Assembly (NCBI GenBank): GCA_022766245.1
Contig: JALEPL010000038.1
Coordinates: 1 to 53,376 of the forward strand
Source: Lachnospiraceae bacterium
Lineage (GTDB): Bacteria; Bacillota; Clostridia; Lachnospirales; Lachnospiraceae
Direction of reading: 5' to 3'
DNA: 53,376 nucleotides
The position numbers and the translations under genes are program-made. The stretch's first letter is position 1. Each line of letters begins with the position of its first letter. Shown one piece after another: positions 1 to 9,152 of the stretch. The notes under the pieces were generated by a model. That model was not told the DNA's origin. It ran no database searches and worked only from the letters and a program-made list of their open reading frames with translations.

Positions 1-275
1 CATGGCTTAAATCTTCCCTCAGCGCACATCCTGTGCGCTTCCCCGCCGTTCGCTTATTGGGCGGATGCGTAACGACTGCACGATTTACTTTAAGGTGCAC
101 AGGCAATCTGACCATGACCACGAAGGGCGTTGGAAATATCGTCGCGGAAAAATGCAAACAAAGAAACATCAAATAAACGTAAAAAGCCCGTTGGGAGAAA
201 TTTGGACATGGAGAGCGAGTTGTGAAGAAATGATATCGAGCATACACAACAAGCAAGCCAATAGACATCATTCAT
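1..275 (-). repeat. Left copy of a terminal inverted repeat element
   Basis: The stretch 98-203 matches the reverse complement of 53272-53376 almost base for base: one small indel/substitution cluster near 141-146 and one substitution at 186. Beyond 203 the two copies diverge, although both reach a shared CAAGCC (254-259 here). Left of 98 the element continues to the window edge, while the other copy is cut off there. It includes a perfect 8-bp hairpin at 21-39. The 381 bases left of leuS hold only this element and the leuS terminator. I recall similar sequence being annotated as short hypothetical proteins in Lachnospiraceae genomes, but cannot verify that here. Confidence 0.75.
1..275 (-). 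pseudogene. Frame-broken copy of the short hypothetical reading frame carried by the repeat
   Basis: Reading leftward from an ATG at 275, the frame gives a hydrophobic segment containing KFLPTGFLRLFDV, as in the copy at the right end. It then meets the one-base length difference near 141-146 and stops after 61 codons. After restoring that base, the frame stays open to the window edge and becomes basic, with KRTAGKRTGC encoded near 15-45. The right-hand copy has the uninterrupted frame. Either this is a decayed member of a small protein family, or the element is not coding and the open frame is incidental. No convincing ribosome site precedes the ATG. Function is unknown. Confidence 0.3.
21..39. 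other. Perfect 8-bp hairpin in the left repeat
   Basis: AGCGCACA (21-28) and TGTGCGCT (32-39) pair perfectly around a three-base loop. No T-run follows on either strand, so it is not an obvious terminator. It is part of the repeat element. Confidence 0.5.
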
Positions 276-339
276 ACAGAATCATGTCAACCAATTGCTC
301 TCCCAGTTAATGAGTTTCGCAAATGTCTCAAAATAGTTA

Positions 340-376
340 CACGGAAAAAGGCGGGAAGTCCCGCCTTTTTCGTGTG
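340..376 (-). terminator. Rho-independent terminator of leuS
   Basis: Read leftward, a GC-rich stem (AAAAAGGCGGGA paired with TCCCGCCTTTTT, two-base loop) lies 6 bases after the leuS stop. The stem ends in a run of T, and more T follows. Confidence 0.85.
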
Positions 377-381
377 GTATT

Positions 382-2787
382 TTATTTCGCAACGAATGAA
401 ATAATCTTGTTTGGTACATAGATTTCCTTCACTACGTTCTTGCCATCCAGGGCAGCTGCCACCTTTTCGTCTGCACGAGCAATAGCCAAAGCCTGGTCCT
501 TCTCGCAGTTGTTGGGAATGGTAACTGTTCCCTTCAGCTTTCCGTTCACCTGGACACCGATCTCGAATTCTGCATCCACCATCTTTGCCTCGTCATAGGT
601 AGGCCATGGTGCAAGGGATACCAATCCTTCCTGTCCTAAGTACTCCCACATCTCCTCGGCAAGGTGCGGCGCAAACGGGCAGAGTAGTTTCACTAAGATC
701 AACAGACTGTCCTTGTTGATCTTTCCTGCAGCGGAAATATCATTTAACAGTCCCATCATGGTGGCAATGGCTGTGTTAAACTTCATAGCCTCAATATCAT
801 CGGAAACCTTCTTGATGGCCTTGTGCAGCTTATTCTCAAGCTCTGGAGAATCCGACTCGTCGGTCATAATATCCGTCAGAGCTGCAATTCTCTCCAGGAA
901 ACGCTTACATCCCTTTAAGGACGCATCATTCCACGGTGCTGCCGCTGCATAGTCACCCATAAACAACACATAGGTTCTCAAGGTATCTGCGCCATACTCT
1001 TCCACAATATCCAGCGGATCGATGACATTTCCCTTTGACTTACTCATCTTCTCGCCGTCCGGTCCTAAAATCAGGCCCTGAGCGGAACGCTTCTTGTAAG
1101 GCTCCGGTGTATTGACTACACCCAGATCGTACAGGAACTGATGCCAGAAACGTGAATAAATCAGATGGCGGGTTACATGCTCCATACCACCATTGTAATG
1201 GTCTACCGGCATCCAGTAATTCAGCTTGTCCATATCTGCCAGTGCATTGTCATTGTGCGGATCGATGTAGCGCAGGAAATACCAGCTGGATCCTGCCCAC
1301 TGAGGCATGGTGTCTGTCTCACGCTTTGCGTTGGCACCACACTTGGGACACTTGCAGTTTACAAAGGAATCAATCTTAGCCAGCGGAGACTCTCCATCCG
1401 TACCCGGTGCAAAATCCTCCATCTTCGGCAGGCGAAGCGGCAGCTCCTCATAAGGAACAGCCACATTTCCACACTTCTCACAGTGTACGATGGGAATCGG
1501 CTCGCCCCAGTATCTCTGACGGTTGAATGCCCAGTCCTTCATCTTGTACTGAACGCCGCCCTTTCCGATACCCATCTTCTCCAGCTCTTCAATCATGCGG
1601 GCAATGGAATCCTTCTTATTATCATATCCGTTCAGGAAGCCTGAATTAATCATCTCGCCATCTCCGGTGTATGCTTCCTTCTCGATGTCGCCACCCTTGA
1701 TGACCTGAATGATATTCACGCCAAAGGCCTTGGCAAAATCGTAATCACGCTGGTCATGAGCCGGAACTGCCATGATCGCTCCGGTTCCGTATCCCATCAT
1801 TACATAATCTGCGATAAAGATTGGAATCTTTTTGCCGTTGATGGGATTGATTGCCTCAATTCCTTCCAGCTTCACACCGGTCTTGTCTTTTACCAACTGA
1901 GTACGCTCAAACTCTGTTTTCTTGCTGCACTCCACCTTGTATGCCTGGATGGCATCCAGGTTTGTAAGTCTGTCAGCATATTTCTCAATCAGCGGATGCT
2001 CCGGTGCGATGACCATGAAGGTTACACCAAACAGAGTATCCGGTCTGGTAGTATAAATCTGCAGCTTCTCATCGATGCCGTCTAAGGAGAAATCTACAAA
2101 TGCTCCGGTAGACTTTCCAATCCAGTTTACCTGCTGCTGTTTGATATTCTCCGGATATGAAACGGTATCTAATCCCTGAAGCAGACGATCTGCATACTCG
2201 GTAATTCGCAGGTACCACACGTCCTTGGACTTCTGCACCACATCACTGTGGCAGATATCACATTTTCCACCCTGACTGTCCTCATTGGATAGAACCACCT
2301 TACAGGAAGGACAGTAATTTACCAAAGTCTTGTCACGATATGCCAGCCCCTTCTCGAACATCTTCAAAAAGATCCACTGAGTCCACTTATAATAATCCTC
2401 CTGGGTGGTGTCAATGACACGGCTCCAATCAAAGGAAAATCCTACCTTCTTCAACTGCTCGGTAAAGTGGGCAATGTTTTTATCTGTAATCTCACGGGGA
2501 TGGGTCTTAGTCTTGATGGCATAATTCTCCGTAGGCAGACCAAATGCATCAAATCCGATGGGGAACAGTACGTTGTATCCCTCCATACGGCGCTTTCTGG
2601 AAATCACCTCGATGCTGGAGTATGCCTTGATATGTCCTACGTGCATACCTGCACCACTGGGATAAGGGAACTCTACCAATCCGTAAAACTTTGGCTTGTC
2701 TGTGGCATAGTCCACAGCCTCAAAAGCCTTGGCATCGTCCCATTTCTTCTGCCATTTCGGCTCAATCATTTTAAAATCATGCTTCAT
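382..2787 (-). CDS. leuS: Leucyl-tRNA synthetase
   Basis: Class I aminoacyl-tRNA synthetase that charges tRNA-Leu in the cytoplasm. The 801 residues match the usual bacterial length. The HIGH-type motif is HVGH at residues 49-52 inside PYPSGAGMHVGH, and the KMSKS loop is at 580-584. Between them lie the Cys zinc-ribbon pairs (CPSC, CDIC) and the editing domain, with TTRPDTLFG. The ATG at 2787 follows AGGAGG at a good distance. The gene is monocistronic: its own promoter lies at 2910-2938 and its terminator at 340-376. The roughly 115-base leader carries one copy of the 27-bp palindromic repeat but no T-box, which is notable for a Firmicute tRNA synthetase gene. Identification is secure. Confidence 0.98.
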   Translation of the reverse strand: MKHDFKMIEPKWQKKWDDAKAFEAVDYATDKPKFYGLVEFPYPSGAGMHVGHIKAYSSIEVISRKRRMEGYNVLFPIGFDAFGLPTENYAIKTKTHPREITDKNIAHFTEQLKKVGFSFDWSRVIDTTQEDYYKWTQWIFLKMFEKGLAYRDKTLVNYCPSCKVVLSNEDSQGGKCDICHSDVVQKSKDVWYLRITEYADRLLQGLDTVSYPENIKQQQVNWIGKSTGAFVDFSLDGIDEKLQIYTTRPDTLFGVTFMVIAPEHPLIEKYADRLTNLDAIQAYKVECSKKTEFERTQLVKDKTGVKLEGIEAINPINGKKIPIFIADYVMMGYGTGAIMAVPAHDQRDYDFAKAFGVNIIQVIKGGDIEKEAYTGDGEMINSGFLNGYDNKKDSIARMIEELEKMGIGKGGVQYKMKDWAFNRQRYWGEPIPIVHCEKCGNVAVPYEELPLRLPKMEDFAPGTDGESPLAKIDSFVNCKCPKCGANAKRETDTMPQWAGSSWYFLRYIDPHNDNALADMDKLNYWMPVDHYNGGMEHVTRHLIYSRFWHQFLYDLGVVNTPEPYKKRSAQGLILGPDGEKMSKSKGNVIDPLDIVEEYGADTLRTYVLFMGDYAAAAPWNDASLKGCKRFLERIAALTDIMTDESDSPELENKLHKAIKKVSDDIEAMKFNTAIATMMGLLNDISAAGKINKDSLLILVKLLCPFAPHLAEEMWEYLGQEGLVSLAPWPTYDEAKMVDAEFEIGVQVNGKLKGTVTIPNNCEKDQALAIARADEKVAAALDGKNVVKEIYVPNKIISFVAK

Positions 2788-2837
2788 TTTCCTGTTCCTC
2801 CTAGTTTTGGCTCTATCAAAGTCTGTATCCTCGTAAC

Positions 2838-2864
2838 GAAACTGTTCCGTACCTTTACAGTTAC
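2838..2864 (-). repeat. 27-bp dispersed palindromic repeat, copy A (leuS leader)
   Basis: Read on the minus strand it starts GTAACTGT, has AAAGGTACGGA in the middle and ends ACAGTTTC. It shares the 27-bp length and the AAGGTAC core with copies at 36391, 45022 and 46699. It falls inside the transcribed leader of leuS, where its ends can pair into a weak stem. Confidence 0.6.
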
Positions 2865-2909
2865 CTCATACTTTGCTATGTAGTTTTCGTCTATTTTTGC
2901 ACTTTTTTT

Positions 2910-2938
2910 AGTGTATAATTTATTTCCTGTTTTGTCAA
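2910..2938 (-). promoter_or_regulatory. Sigma-A-type promoter of leuS
   Basis: On the minus strand TTGACA (2938-2933) and TACACT (2915-2910) are separated by 17 bases. An overlapping TATACA at 15-base spacing is an alternative -10. The predicted transcript starts about 115 bases before the leuS ATG. Confidence 0.65.
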
Positions 2939-2970
2939 TGTGAAGAATCCCGCTTCGTCTTTCTCCTGCC

Positions 2971-4701
2971 CTACGTCATCTGATAAAGCTTCGCATAGAT
3001 GCCATTTTTCGCCAGAAGTTCCTGATGGGTGCCGGACTCTGCAATTCCATCCTCTGTCAGCACCAGTATCCGCTGTGCATTCCGTATGGTGCTGAGACGG
3101 TGGGCAATCACAAAGGTGGTACGGTTTTGCGCCAGCTTCTCCAAAGATTTCTGCACCACGCGCTCACTCTCGTTATCCAACGCCGAAGTAGCCTCATCAA
3201 AGATGAGAATAGGTGGGTTCTTTAAAAATACCCGGGCAATGGACAGCCGTTGCTTCTGTCCTCCGGAGAGCTTGATGCCCCGCTGTCCGATGTCTGTATC
3301 GTATCCATCCGGGAAGGACATAATGAATTCATGGGCATTGGCATTTTTTGCCGCCTGGATTACCTCCTCCCGGGTAGCGCCGGGCTTGCCGTAAGCAATA
3401 TTCTCAAATATGGTTCCGGCGAAAAGATACACATCCTGCTGAACCACTCCAATGTGATCACGCAGGCTTTTCAGTGTCACCTTTCGCACATCTATGCCAT
3501 CCACCCGCACGGTTCCGCCGGTGACATCATAGAATCTGGGAATCAGAGAGCAGAGGGTGGTTTTTCCCGCACCGGAGGAACCTACCAGCGCCACATAGGC
3601 CCCGGCCTGCACCTGAAGTGTCACGTGACTGAGCACATTGTCCGTACCGTCCTGATACTGAAAAGACACATCCTCGAAGCGAATGTCTCCTTTCACATCA
3701 GAAAGCACCACTGCATCCGCCGCATCCTGAATATCCGGCTCTAAGTCCATGATTTCCCGGAATCGCTCAAATCCGGTGTACCCGTTCTGAAACTGCTCCG
3801 TAAAATCCACCAGGGTGCGAATGGGATCGGTAAATACTCCGATGTACAATAGGAAAGTCACCAGATCGCTGACATTGACTTGTCCCTTGGCAATGAGCAT
3901 GGCACCAACCAAAATCACGTTCACCTGAATCAGTGTGGTAAACACACCCACTCCTGCCTGAAAACTTCCCATATATTTATAACTGTTCTTTTTTGCAGCC
4001 AAAAATCCGTCGTTGCCCACCTTGAACTTTTCATTTTCAATGGATTCGTTGGCAAAGGATTTCACCACGCGGATTCCGGACAGATTATCCTCAATCTGCC
4101 CATTGATATCCGCAATTTTCACCCGGTTTCTGCGAAAGGCCCGGCGCATCTTTTTATTTAGAATGAAGGCGAAGACAAACATCACCGGCAATACCACAAA
4201 GGCCGCCAAGGTCAGCCATCCATTGATATTAGCCAGAATAATCAGCGCCCCAACTATTTTTAATATAGAAAGAATCAGATTCTCCGGTCCGTGATGCAAA
4301 AGCTCTGTGATATCAAAAAGGTCTGAGGTAATTCGGCTCATAAGCTGTCCCACCTTGGCATCATCATAAAAGGAAAAAGACAGCTTCTGCATGTGGTCAA
4401 AAATCTCTGCACGCATGTCGTACTCCATCTTTGCGCCCATGACATGCCCGTAATTTCCGATAAAAAACCGGCTGAAACAATCCAGAGTCAAAAGTGCCAC
4501 CAGAAATATGGCAATATATCCCAACTGATGCAGAATTTCTCGTGACTCCATATAGATTAGCGTGGATGTCACGTACCTCACCACCAGAGGGATTACCAAT
4601 GCCACTCCCGCAGACAAGACTGCAAAAAACATATCTGACCAGAACATCCCCATGTATGGCTTGTAGTATTCAAACATTCTTTTTAGATTCTTACCCACCA
4701 T
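2971..4701 (-). CDS. ABC transporter half-unit (membrane domain plus ATPase), MsbA/MdlB type
   Basis: An exporter-type ABC protein of about 576 residues. An N-terminal block with about six membrane segments (to about residue 310) is followed by a complete ATPase: Walker A GSSGAGKTT near 374-382, signature LSGGQKQR, Walker B ILIFDEATSALD, and the switch His in IAHRLSTI. It should work as a homodimer in the cytoplasmic membrane. The substrate (lipid, peptide or drug) cannot be read from sequence. I place the start at the ATG of 4701, which shares its A with the stop of the upstream metalloprotease (TGATG), implying coupled translation. A TTG one codon earlier is possible. It is the last gene of the sensor-protease group. 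Confidence 0.93.
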   Translation of the reverse strand: MVGKNLKRMFEYYKPYMGMFWSDMFFAVLSAGVALVIPLVVRYVTSTLIYMESREILHQLGYIAIFLVALLTLDCFSRFFIGNYGHVMGAKMEYDMRAEIFDHMQKLSFSFYDDAKVGQLMSRITSDLFDITELLHHGPENLILSILKIVGALIILANINGWLTLAAFVVLPVMFVFAFILNKKMRRAFRRNRVKIADINGQIEDNLSGIRVVKSFANESIENEKFKVGNDGFLAAKKNSYKYMGSFQAGVGVFTTLIQVNVILVGAMLIAKGQVNVSDLVTFLLYIGVFTDPIRTLVDFTEQFQNGYTGFERFREIMDLEPDIQDAADAVVLSDVKGDIRFEDVSFQYQDGTDNVLSHVTLQVQAGAYVALVGSSGAGKTTLCSLIPRFYDVTGGTVRVDGIDVRKVTLKSLRDHIGVVQQDVYLFAGTIFENIAYGKPGATREEVIQAAKNANAHEFIMSFPDGYDTDIGQRGIKLSGGQKQRLSIARVFLKNPPILIFDEATSALDNESERVVQKSLEKLAQNRTTFVIAHRLSTIRNAQRILVLTEDGIAESGTHQELLAKNGIYAKLYQMT

Positions 4702-5390
4702 CAATTCCTCCGCCTATTGTTCGCCAGCAGAATCAAACGCAGCAACTGCAGGATAGCAGAGAACAACGCTGCCACATAGGTAAGAGCCGCTGCGGTAAGT
4801 ACTTTTTTCGCCGCTCCCAGTTCGTTTCCATAAAGCATATTCCGATTGCCCAGAATTCTTAATGCCCGGTGGGAAGCATCCAGCTCCACTGGCAGTGTAA
4901 TCAACTGAAAAAATACCACCGCTGTAAATAAAACGATTCCTGTGTACAACAATCCACTCCAGCCCAGTACCAATCCCAGCACCATTAACGGCCAGGACAA
5001 CCTGGAACCGATATTTGCCAAAGGTACCGCCATGGACCGAAGCTTTAATGGTGCATATCCCTTTGCATGCTGCAGAGCATGACCACACTCATGGGCAGCC
5101 ACACCAATGGCCGCCACGGAGGCAGATCCATACACACTGTCAGACAGACGAAGTACTTTCTCATTCAGAGAATAATGATCCGTCAGATTTCCTCCAATGT
5201 GCTCGATTCGCACGTCATAGACTCCGGCATCCTGTAAAATCATCTGTGCCGCCATTTCCGCTGTCATTCCGCGGCTGTTTCGAACCTTGCGATATTTCCG
5301 AAATGTACTGTTTACATTCCATGATGCCACTGCACTGATGATAGCTCCTATCAATACCAAAATATAAGTCCAATCCATATACCAACGCAT
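4701..5390 (-). CDS. Membrane-bound neutral zinc metallopeptidase, YugP family
   Basis: A 229-residue protein with an N-terminal membrane segment, a zinc-protease motif HECGH (residues 100-104) and two or three further hydrophobic segments in the C-terminal half. This is the layout of the YugP-like (Zn_peptidase_2) family, whose substrates are mostly unknown. The stop of the histidine kinase gene lies 6 bases before this ATG, and GGAG overlaps that stop. The gene ends inside the start codon of the ABC transporter. The placement suggests co-expression with the sensor kinase upstream and the exporter downstream. The protease could act on an exported or membrane protein, but that is inference. 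Confidence 0.85.
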   Translation of the reverse strand: MRWYMDWTYILVLIGAIISAVASWNVNSTFRKYRKVRNSRGMTAEMAAQMILQDAGVYDVRIEHIGGNLTDHYSLNEKVLRLSDSVYGSASVAAIGVAAHECGHALQHAKGYAPLKLRSMAVPLANIGSRLSWPLMVLGLVLGWSGLLYTGIVLFTAVVFFQLITLPVELDASHRALRILGNRNMLYGNELGAAKKVLTAAALTYVAALFSAILQLLRLILLANNRRRN

Positions 5391-5396
5391 TTTTCT

Positions 5397-8264
5397 CTAC
5401 TCCATTTCCAATAATTCACGCAGGGCGTCCACATCCAGCACGTCCATCATCTGTCGTATTCTTTCAAAAAGCTCCTGATATTTTTCCGGTATCTCATACT
5501 GATTCAACTCCTCCAAAATATCAAAAATGCGGGTAAAATCGAAATCTTCCACACACTGACGAACGTTAGTCAGCACATGCTCCACCATTCGCTCGTCCAA
5601 CAGCTCTTTCTCTGACTGTTCCACATGATCCGATGGCTCATAATGGCACAGGGCATCTCCGATATTCTCCATAAGCTTCCGATATTCCCGGTTAAATTCC
5701 TCTCCCATATTGGATATATATGTCTCGTCTCCGGCTCTTCCCGCCATTTCCAAAGCCTCCGCTTTTTCTCCCAGCTCTATGGCGCCAATGCTTCGCACTG
5801 TACTCTTCATAGAGTGCACCTTTGTGGTATAATCCGCAACATTATGCTGCTGCCACAGTTCCCCCAGCTCCTGCACCTGTTTGGGTCCATACTCGTATAT
5901 AATCTGCAATGTTTTCAGATAATCCTGCAGCGCACCACCGCACTGATTCAAGCCATAATCCAAATCCACCTGAGGAAGAATAGACTTCAAATACAGAATG
6001 TCCTCCTCTGTAATCAGAACTTCCAGTACCGGTGCATTCTGTTCAATACGTATTTTTTCCTTTGGCAGGAAACGGAGGAATAAACGCTCTAACTGGCGGA
6101 AATTCATAGGTTTGCCCAGATACTCATCGAAGCCCTCCTCCAAAAGCCGTTCTCTTGCTCCAATGACCGCATCTGCAGTAAGCACAATAATTTTCCCCTC
6201 CCCTTCGGGAGCATAATAGTCATTGATCTGCCGAATGCTTTTCATGGTCTCCACACCATCCATCTTCGGCATCATCTGATCAATGAATGCCAGCTGGTAC
6301 TGCTTCTCCCGGCACATTTCAATGGCATCTGCGCCATTGTCCGCCACATCCACACAAAGTCCGTATGCGGTGAGCGTATTTTTTGCCAGCTTCAGATTGA
6401 TCTTATTATCATCCACCACCAGCACTTCCGTATCTGTAATAACCATGGCACCGATGTTGCTATCCTGCGTTTTCACGGTGTGTGAAAGGACAAAATTCAT
6501 GGGAGTGGCATCTACGATCTTCTGATTCACCAGAACCGTAAAAGTGGAACCTTTTCCATAGGTACTGTCCAGCATAACACGACCACCCATCAGTGTCACA
6601 TAGCCCTTCACAATGGCAAGCCCCAGTCCGGATCCCTCAATATCATGATGGATTTTCTGATCCATACGGGTGAATTTCTGGAACAGACTTTGCTGATCTT
6701 CCTCTCGAATTCCAATACCGGTATCCGAAACAGCAATCTTAATGTAGGCCTGATCTGATGTTTTCTCCAAAACCTCCATATCCAATGTAATGGTACCGGA
6801 TTCCGTGTATTTCAAAGCATTGTTCAAAAGGTTAATCATAATTTCCCTCAGCCGTATCTTATCTCCATACATCTGACAGGGGATATCCTTACCCAGATTC
6901 ATTTTGAATTCCAGTCCTTTTTCCCGAGCCTGGTTGGATATGATTACCGATACATCATTCAGGAGATTGGTGGTGTAGTAATTATTATTCACCAATTCCA
7001 TCTTACCGGATTCAATTTTTGAAATATCCAAAATCTCATTGATCAACGCCAGAAGACTCTGAGAAGATCTGCGGATATCCTGCACATATTCCTGTGCCTT
7101 TGGCTCCAGCGGCTCCTTTAACAGAAGTTCCGAGAATCCCATGATTGCATTCATAGGAGTACGAATCTCGTGAGACATATTGGCCAAAAAGGTACTTTTC
7201 GCACGGTTTGCCTCGTCAGCGTCCCGCTTTGCTTCCTCCAGTCTCTGCATGGTCCGTATCTGTTCCGACTGATCATTTACAATAATAATGTATCCAATCA
7301 AATCATGATACGTATCAAAAATCTTGCTGACCGAAATCGTACAGTATGCCTGGCTCTTCCGGCAAATAGCATCCAGCACCTGATTATCCCCATCAAAATC
7401 AAAGGGACGTCCTTCCGGAGCAAATATCTCCTCCAGGCTATTCTGGGGTTGAGCATAGGTACCCGGTTCAATAAAGAGGTTTTCCACAGCTGTATCATTT
7501 GCAATCCGTAATATACGGTCGGCATCATACACCAGAACGGGAACTGCCAGGGATTCATAGACAAACCCCGACATATTCGCAATGGTAATGTGCGAATGAT
7601 TCAGGTAATTCAGGGAATAGAACAATACCGCCAGACAGATAAACTGAGCGATAGAGCTTCCCGGCAATGCCGTAATCCCCAGCAGCGGCATCAATGTATC
7701 CAGTACCGTGCCTGCTGACAGAATCAAAACAGCCACCAGAAATCTTTTTCCAAACATTTCCATGCGCTTGGACTCTGCAAATAATATGGTTCGAATCAGC
7801 GCAATCACCACAGATACTGCCAGAATTGCCGAGTAGGCTGTATATAGATTATTCCACAGTCCGGGTTTAAAATAGTAAGTCATACCATATTCTTCCCGAT
7901 GAAAAATCACCTGATTCCTCTGGGTAACAAAAAAATACAGTACCACTCCCAGAAAAGAAAAGCTCTGCAATATATGACTCCACAGTTTGCTTCTCTTAAT
8001 CAGATGTCCCACCAGGAAAACTGCAATAATCAGATATCCAAAGGTTCCAATCATACCCAGAGCCCGCCACCAGTATGCCGCCTCTGCTGTTTTCTGAAGA
8101 AGCAACCCGCCAAATCCAAAATTCCATACAGCACTGAGAAAACACAGCAGACAGAACAGACGATTCATGGTATCCTGCATATCCTGCATCAACAGATAAT
8201 CCATGGCAAAATAGACAGCCATGGTACTACAGCAAAAAAGAATAATAGGGAAAATATATTCCAT
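5397..8264 (-). CDS. Hybrid sensor histidine kinase (7TM-like N-terminus, HisKA, HATPase, receiver, HPt)
   Basis: A 955-residue multi-step phosphorelay protein. About seven hydrophobic segments fill residues 1-220. A PAS-like region follows (about 230-340), then the HisKA dimerisation helix with the phospho-acceptor His365 in SHEIRTP. The ATPase has NNALKY, DTGIGI and GSGLGLAI motifs. A receiver domain has its Asp at 662 ([10 protein letters not shown]). A C-terminal HPt domain has His817 in KVHSMKS. Having both receiver and HPt makes it self-contained for phosphotransfer onto a separate receiver. The partner is probably the two-receiver protein encoded immediately upstream, only one base away. 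The signal sensed is unknown. Confidence 0.93.
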   Translation of the reverse strand: MEYIFPIILFCCSTMAVYFAMDYLLMQDMQDTMNRLFCLLCFLSAVWNFGFGGLLLQKTAEAAYWWRALGMIGTFGYLIIAVFLVGHLIKRSKLWSHILQSFSFLGVVLYFFVTQRNQVIFHREEYGMTYYFKPGLWNNLYTAYSAILAVSVVIALIRTILFAESKRMEMFGKRFLVAVLILSAGTVLDTLMPLLGITALPGSSIAQFICLAVLFYSLNYLNHSHITIANMSGFVYESLAVPVLVYDADRILRIANDTAVENLFIEPGTYAQPQNSLEEIFAPEGRPFDFDGDNQVLDAICRKSQAYCTISVSKIFDTYHDLIGYIIIVNDQSEQIRTMQRLEEAKRDADEANRAKSTFLANMSHEIRTPMNAIMGFSELLLKEPLEPKAQEYVQDIRRSSQSLLALINEILDISKIESGKMELVNNNYYTTNLLNDVSVIISNQAREKGLEFKMNLGKDIPCQMYGDKIRLREIMINLLNNALKYTESGTITLDMEVLEKTSDQAYIKIAVSDTGIGIREEDQQSLFQKFTRMDQKIHHDIEGSGLGLAIVKGYVTLMGGRVMLDSTYGKGSTFTVLVNQKIVDATPMNFVLSHTVKTQDSNIGAMVITDTEVLVVDDNKINLKLAKNTLTAYGLCVDVADNGADAIEMCREKQYQLAFIDQMMPKMDGVETMKSIRQINDYYAPEGEGKIIVLTADAVIGARERLLEEGFDEYLGKPMNFRQLERLFLRFLPKEKIRIEQNAPVLEVLITEEDILYLKSILPQVDLDYGLNQCGGALQDYLKTLQIIYEYGPKQVQELGELWQQHNVADYTTKVHSMKSTVRSIGAIELGEKAEALEMAGRAGDETYISNMGEEFNREYRKLMENIGDALCHYEPSDHVEQSEKELLDERMVEHVLTNVRQCVEDFDFTRIFDILEELNQYEIPEKYQELFERIRQMMDVLDVDALRELLEME

Positions 8265-8265
8265 G

Positions 8266-9027
8266 TTAATTTTCCTCCCTAGTTAGAATCTTATCCAGAT
8301 TTTCCAAAAGAGTTTCTTTGGTGACAGGTTTTGCCAGCACCGCAGCAGGTTTATAAGCATACAAATCCTTCAACGCATCCATATCTATGGCACCGGATAG
8401 GATTATCACCGGAATATTTGCATTCTCCTCTTTTTTCGGAAACATACTCATCAGATTTGCGCCGGAATACAGCGGCATCTGATAATCCAGCAAAATCAAA
8501 TCCGGTGTATGCTTCATCAGATAATTCAGTGCCAGCTTGCCGGAATTGATGATCACCACGTTGTAGGTATCTCTCAGATAACTATCCACCAGCTTTAAAA
8601 ATGCCATATCGTCATCGATGGCCAGAATGGTCTTTTTATTTTTCTTCTTTTGTCCCCGCTCATACATCTGGAGCACTTTTTCCCGTAACATCTGCTTCTC
8701 CACAGGCTTTAACAGATAACCATCGCTTCCCACCATCAGGGAATTCATCACCGTATGCCGGTCTCTCATCCCAGTGACGAAAATAACCGGTACATTGACA
8801 CAGTTAATCTGTTTTCTCAGATTCTCTAATGTAAGGAATCCATCCATGATAGGCATATCCACATCCAGAAGAATCACATCTACCTTGTGATCCTGCACAT
8901 ATTCGATGGCCTGGCGACCGCTGCCCGCCGTAGTTACATAGACCACGTCCTCCAAATACGCCCTCATGGTTTCCTGCGCTTCCAAATTATCATCCACCAC
9001 CAATACCCTAGGTCTATATAATTCCAT
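8266..9027 (-). CDS. Twin-receiver response regulator without output domain
   Basis: 253 residues made of two REC domains joined by a short basic linker. The first has VVDDN and Asp55 (LLDVDMP) with the Lys of LLKPVE; the second has AIDDD and Asp181 (LLDYQMP) with AKPVT. No DNA-binding or enzymatic domain follows, so it probably relays phosphate or acts by protein contact. I chose the ATG at 9027 because TTGGGAGGA just upstream contains the ribosome site; a TTG at 9042 would translate through it. The stop is one base before the kinase start, and the kinase ribosome site lies inside this gene's last codons. Confidence 0.9.
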   Translation of the reverse strand: MELYRPRVLVVDDNLEAQETMRAYLEDVVYVTTAGSGRQAIEYVQDHKVDVILLDVDMPIMDGFLTLENLRKQINCVNVPVIFVTGMRDRHTVMNSLMVGSDGYLLKPVEKQMLREKVLQMYERGQKKKNKKTILAIDDDMAFLKLVDSYLRDTYNVVIINSGKLALNYLMKHTPDLILLDYQMPLYSGANLMSMFPKKEENANIPVIILSGAIDMDALKDLYAYKPAAVLAKPVTKETLLENLDKILTREEN

Positions 9028-9103
9028 AATGAATCCTCCCAAAATTTGGCTCTACTTAACCACTCTAGTGCATATTCTACCACAGAGCCCGATGGAATGC
9101 ACG

Positions 9104-9144
9104 AAAAAAGAGTTTTGAGACTCACAAAATCCCAAAACTCTTTT
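9104..9144 (-). terminator. Rho-independent terminator of gltBD
   Basis: Read leftward, AAAAGAGTTTTG and CAAAACTCTTTT form a 12-bp stem around a 15-base loop, and the T-run extends past the stem. It lies 8 bases after the gltD stop and separates that operon from the response regulator gene. Confidence 0.85.
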
Positions 9145-9152
9145 CTAAATAT

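Noticed and set aside
65-310. Rightward 81-codon frame across the left repeat
   Set aside because: It is antisense to the frame that is intact in the right-hand copy, has no ribosome site, and its composition looks random.
2788-2970. Possible T-box leader for leuS
   Set aside because: The leader is only about 115 bases after the promoter and I find no T-box GGTGG-type sequence or terminator/antiterminator pair.
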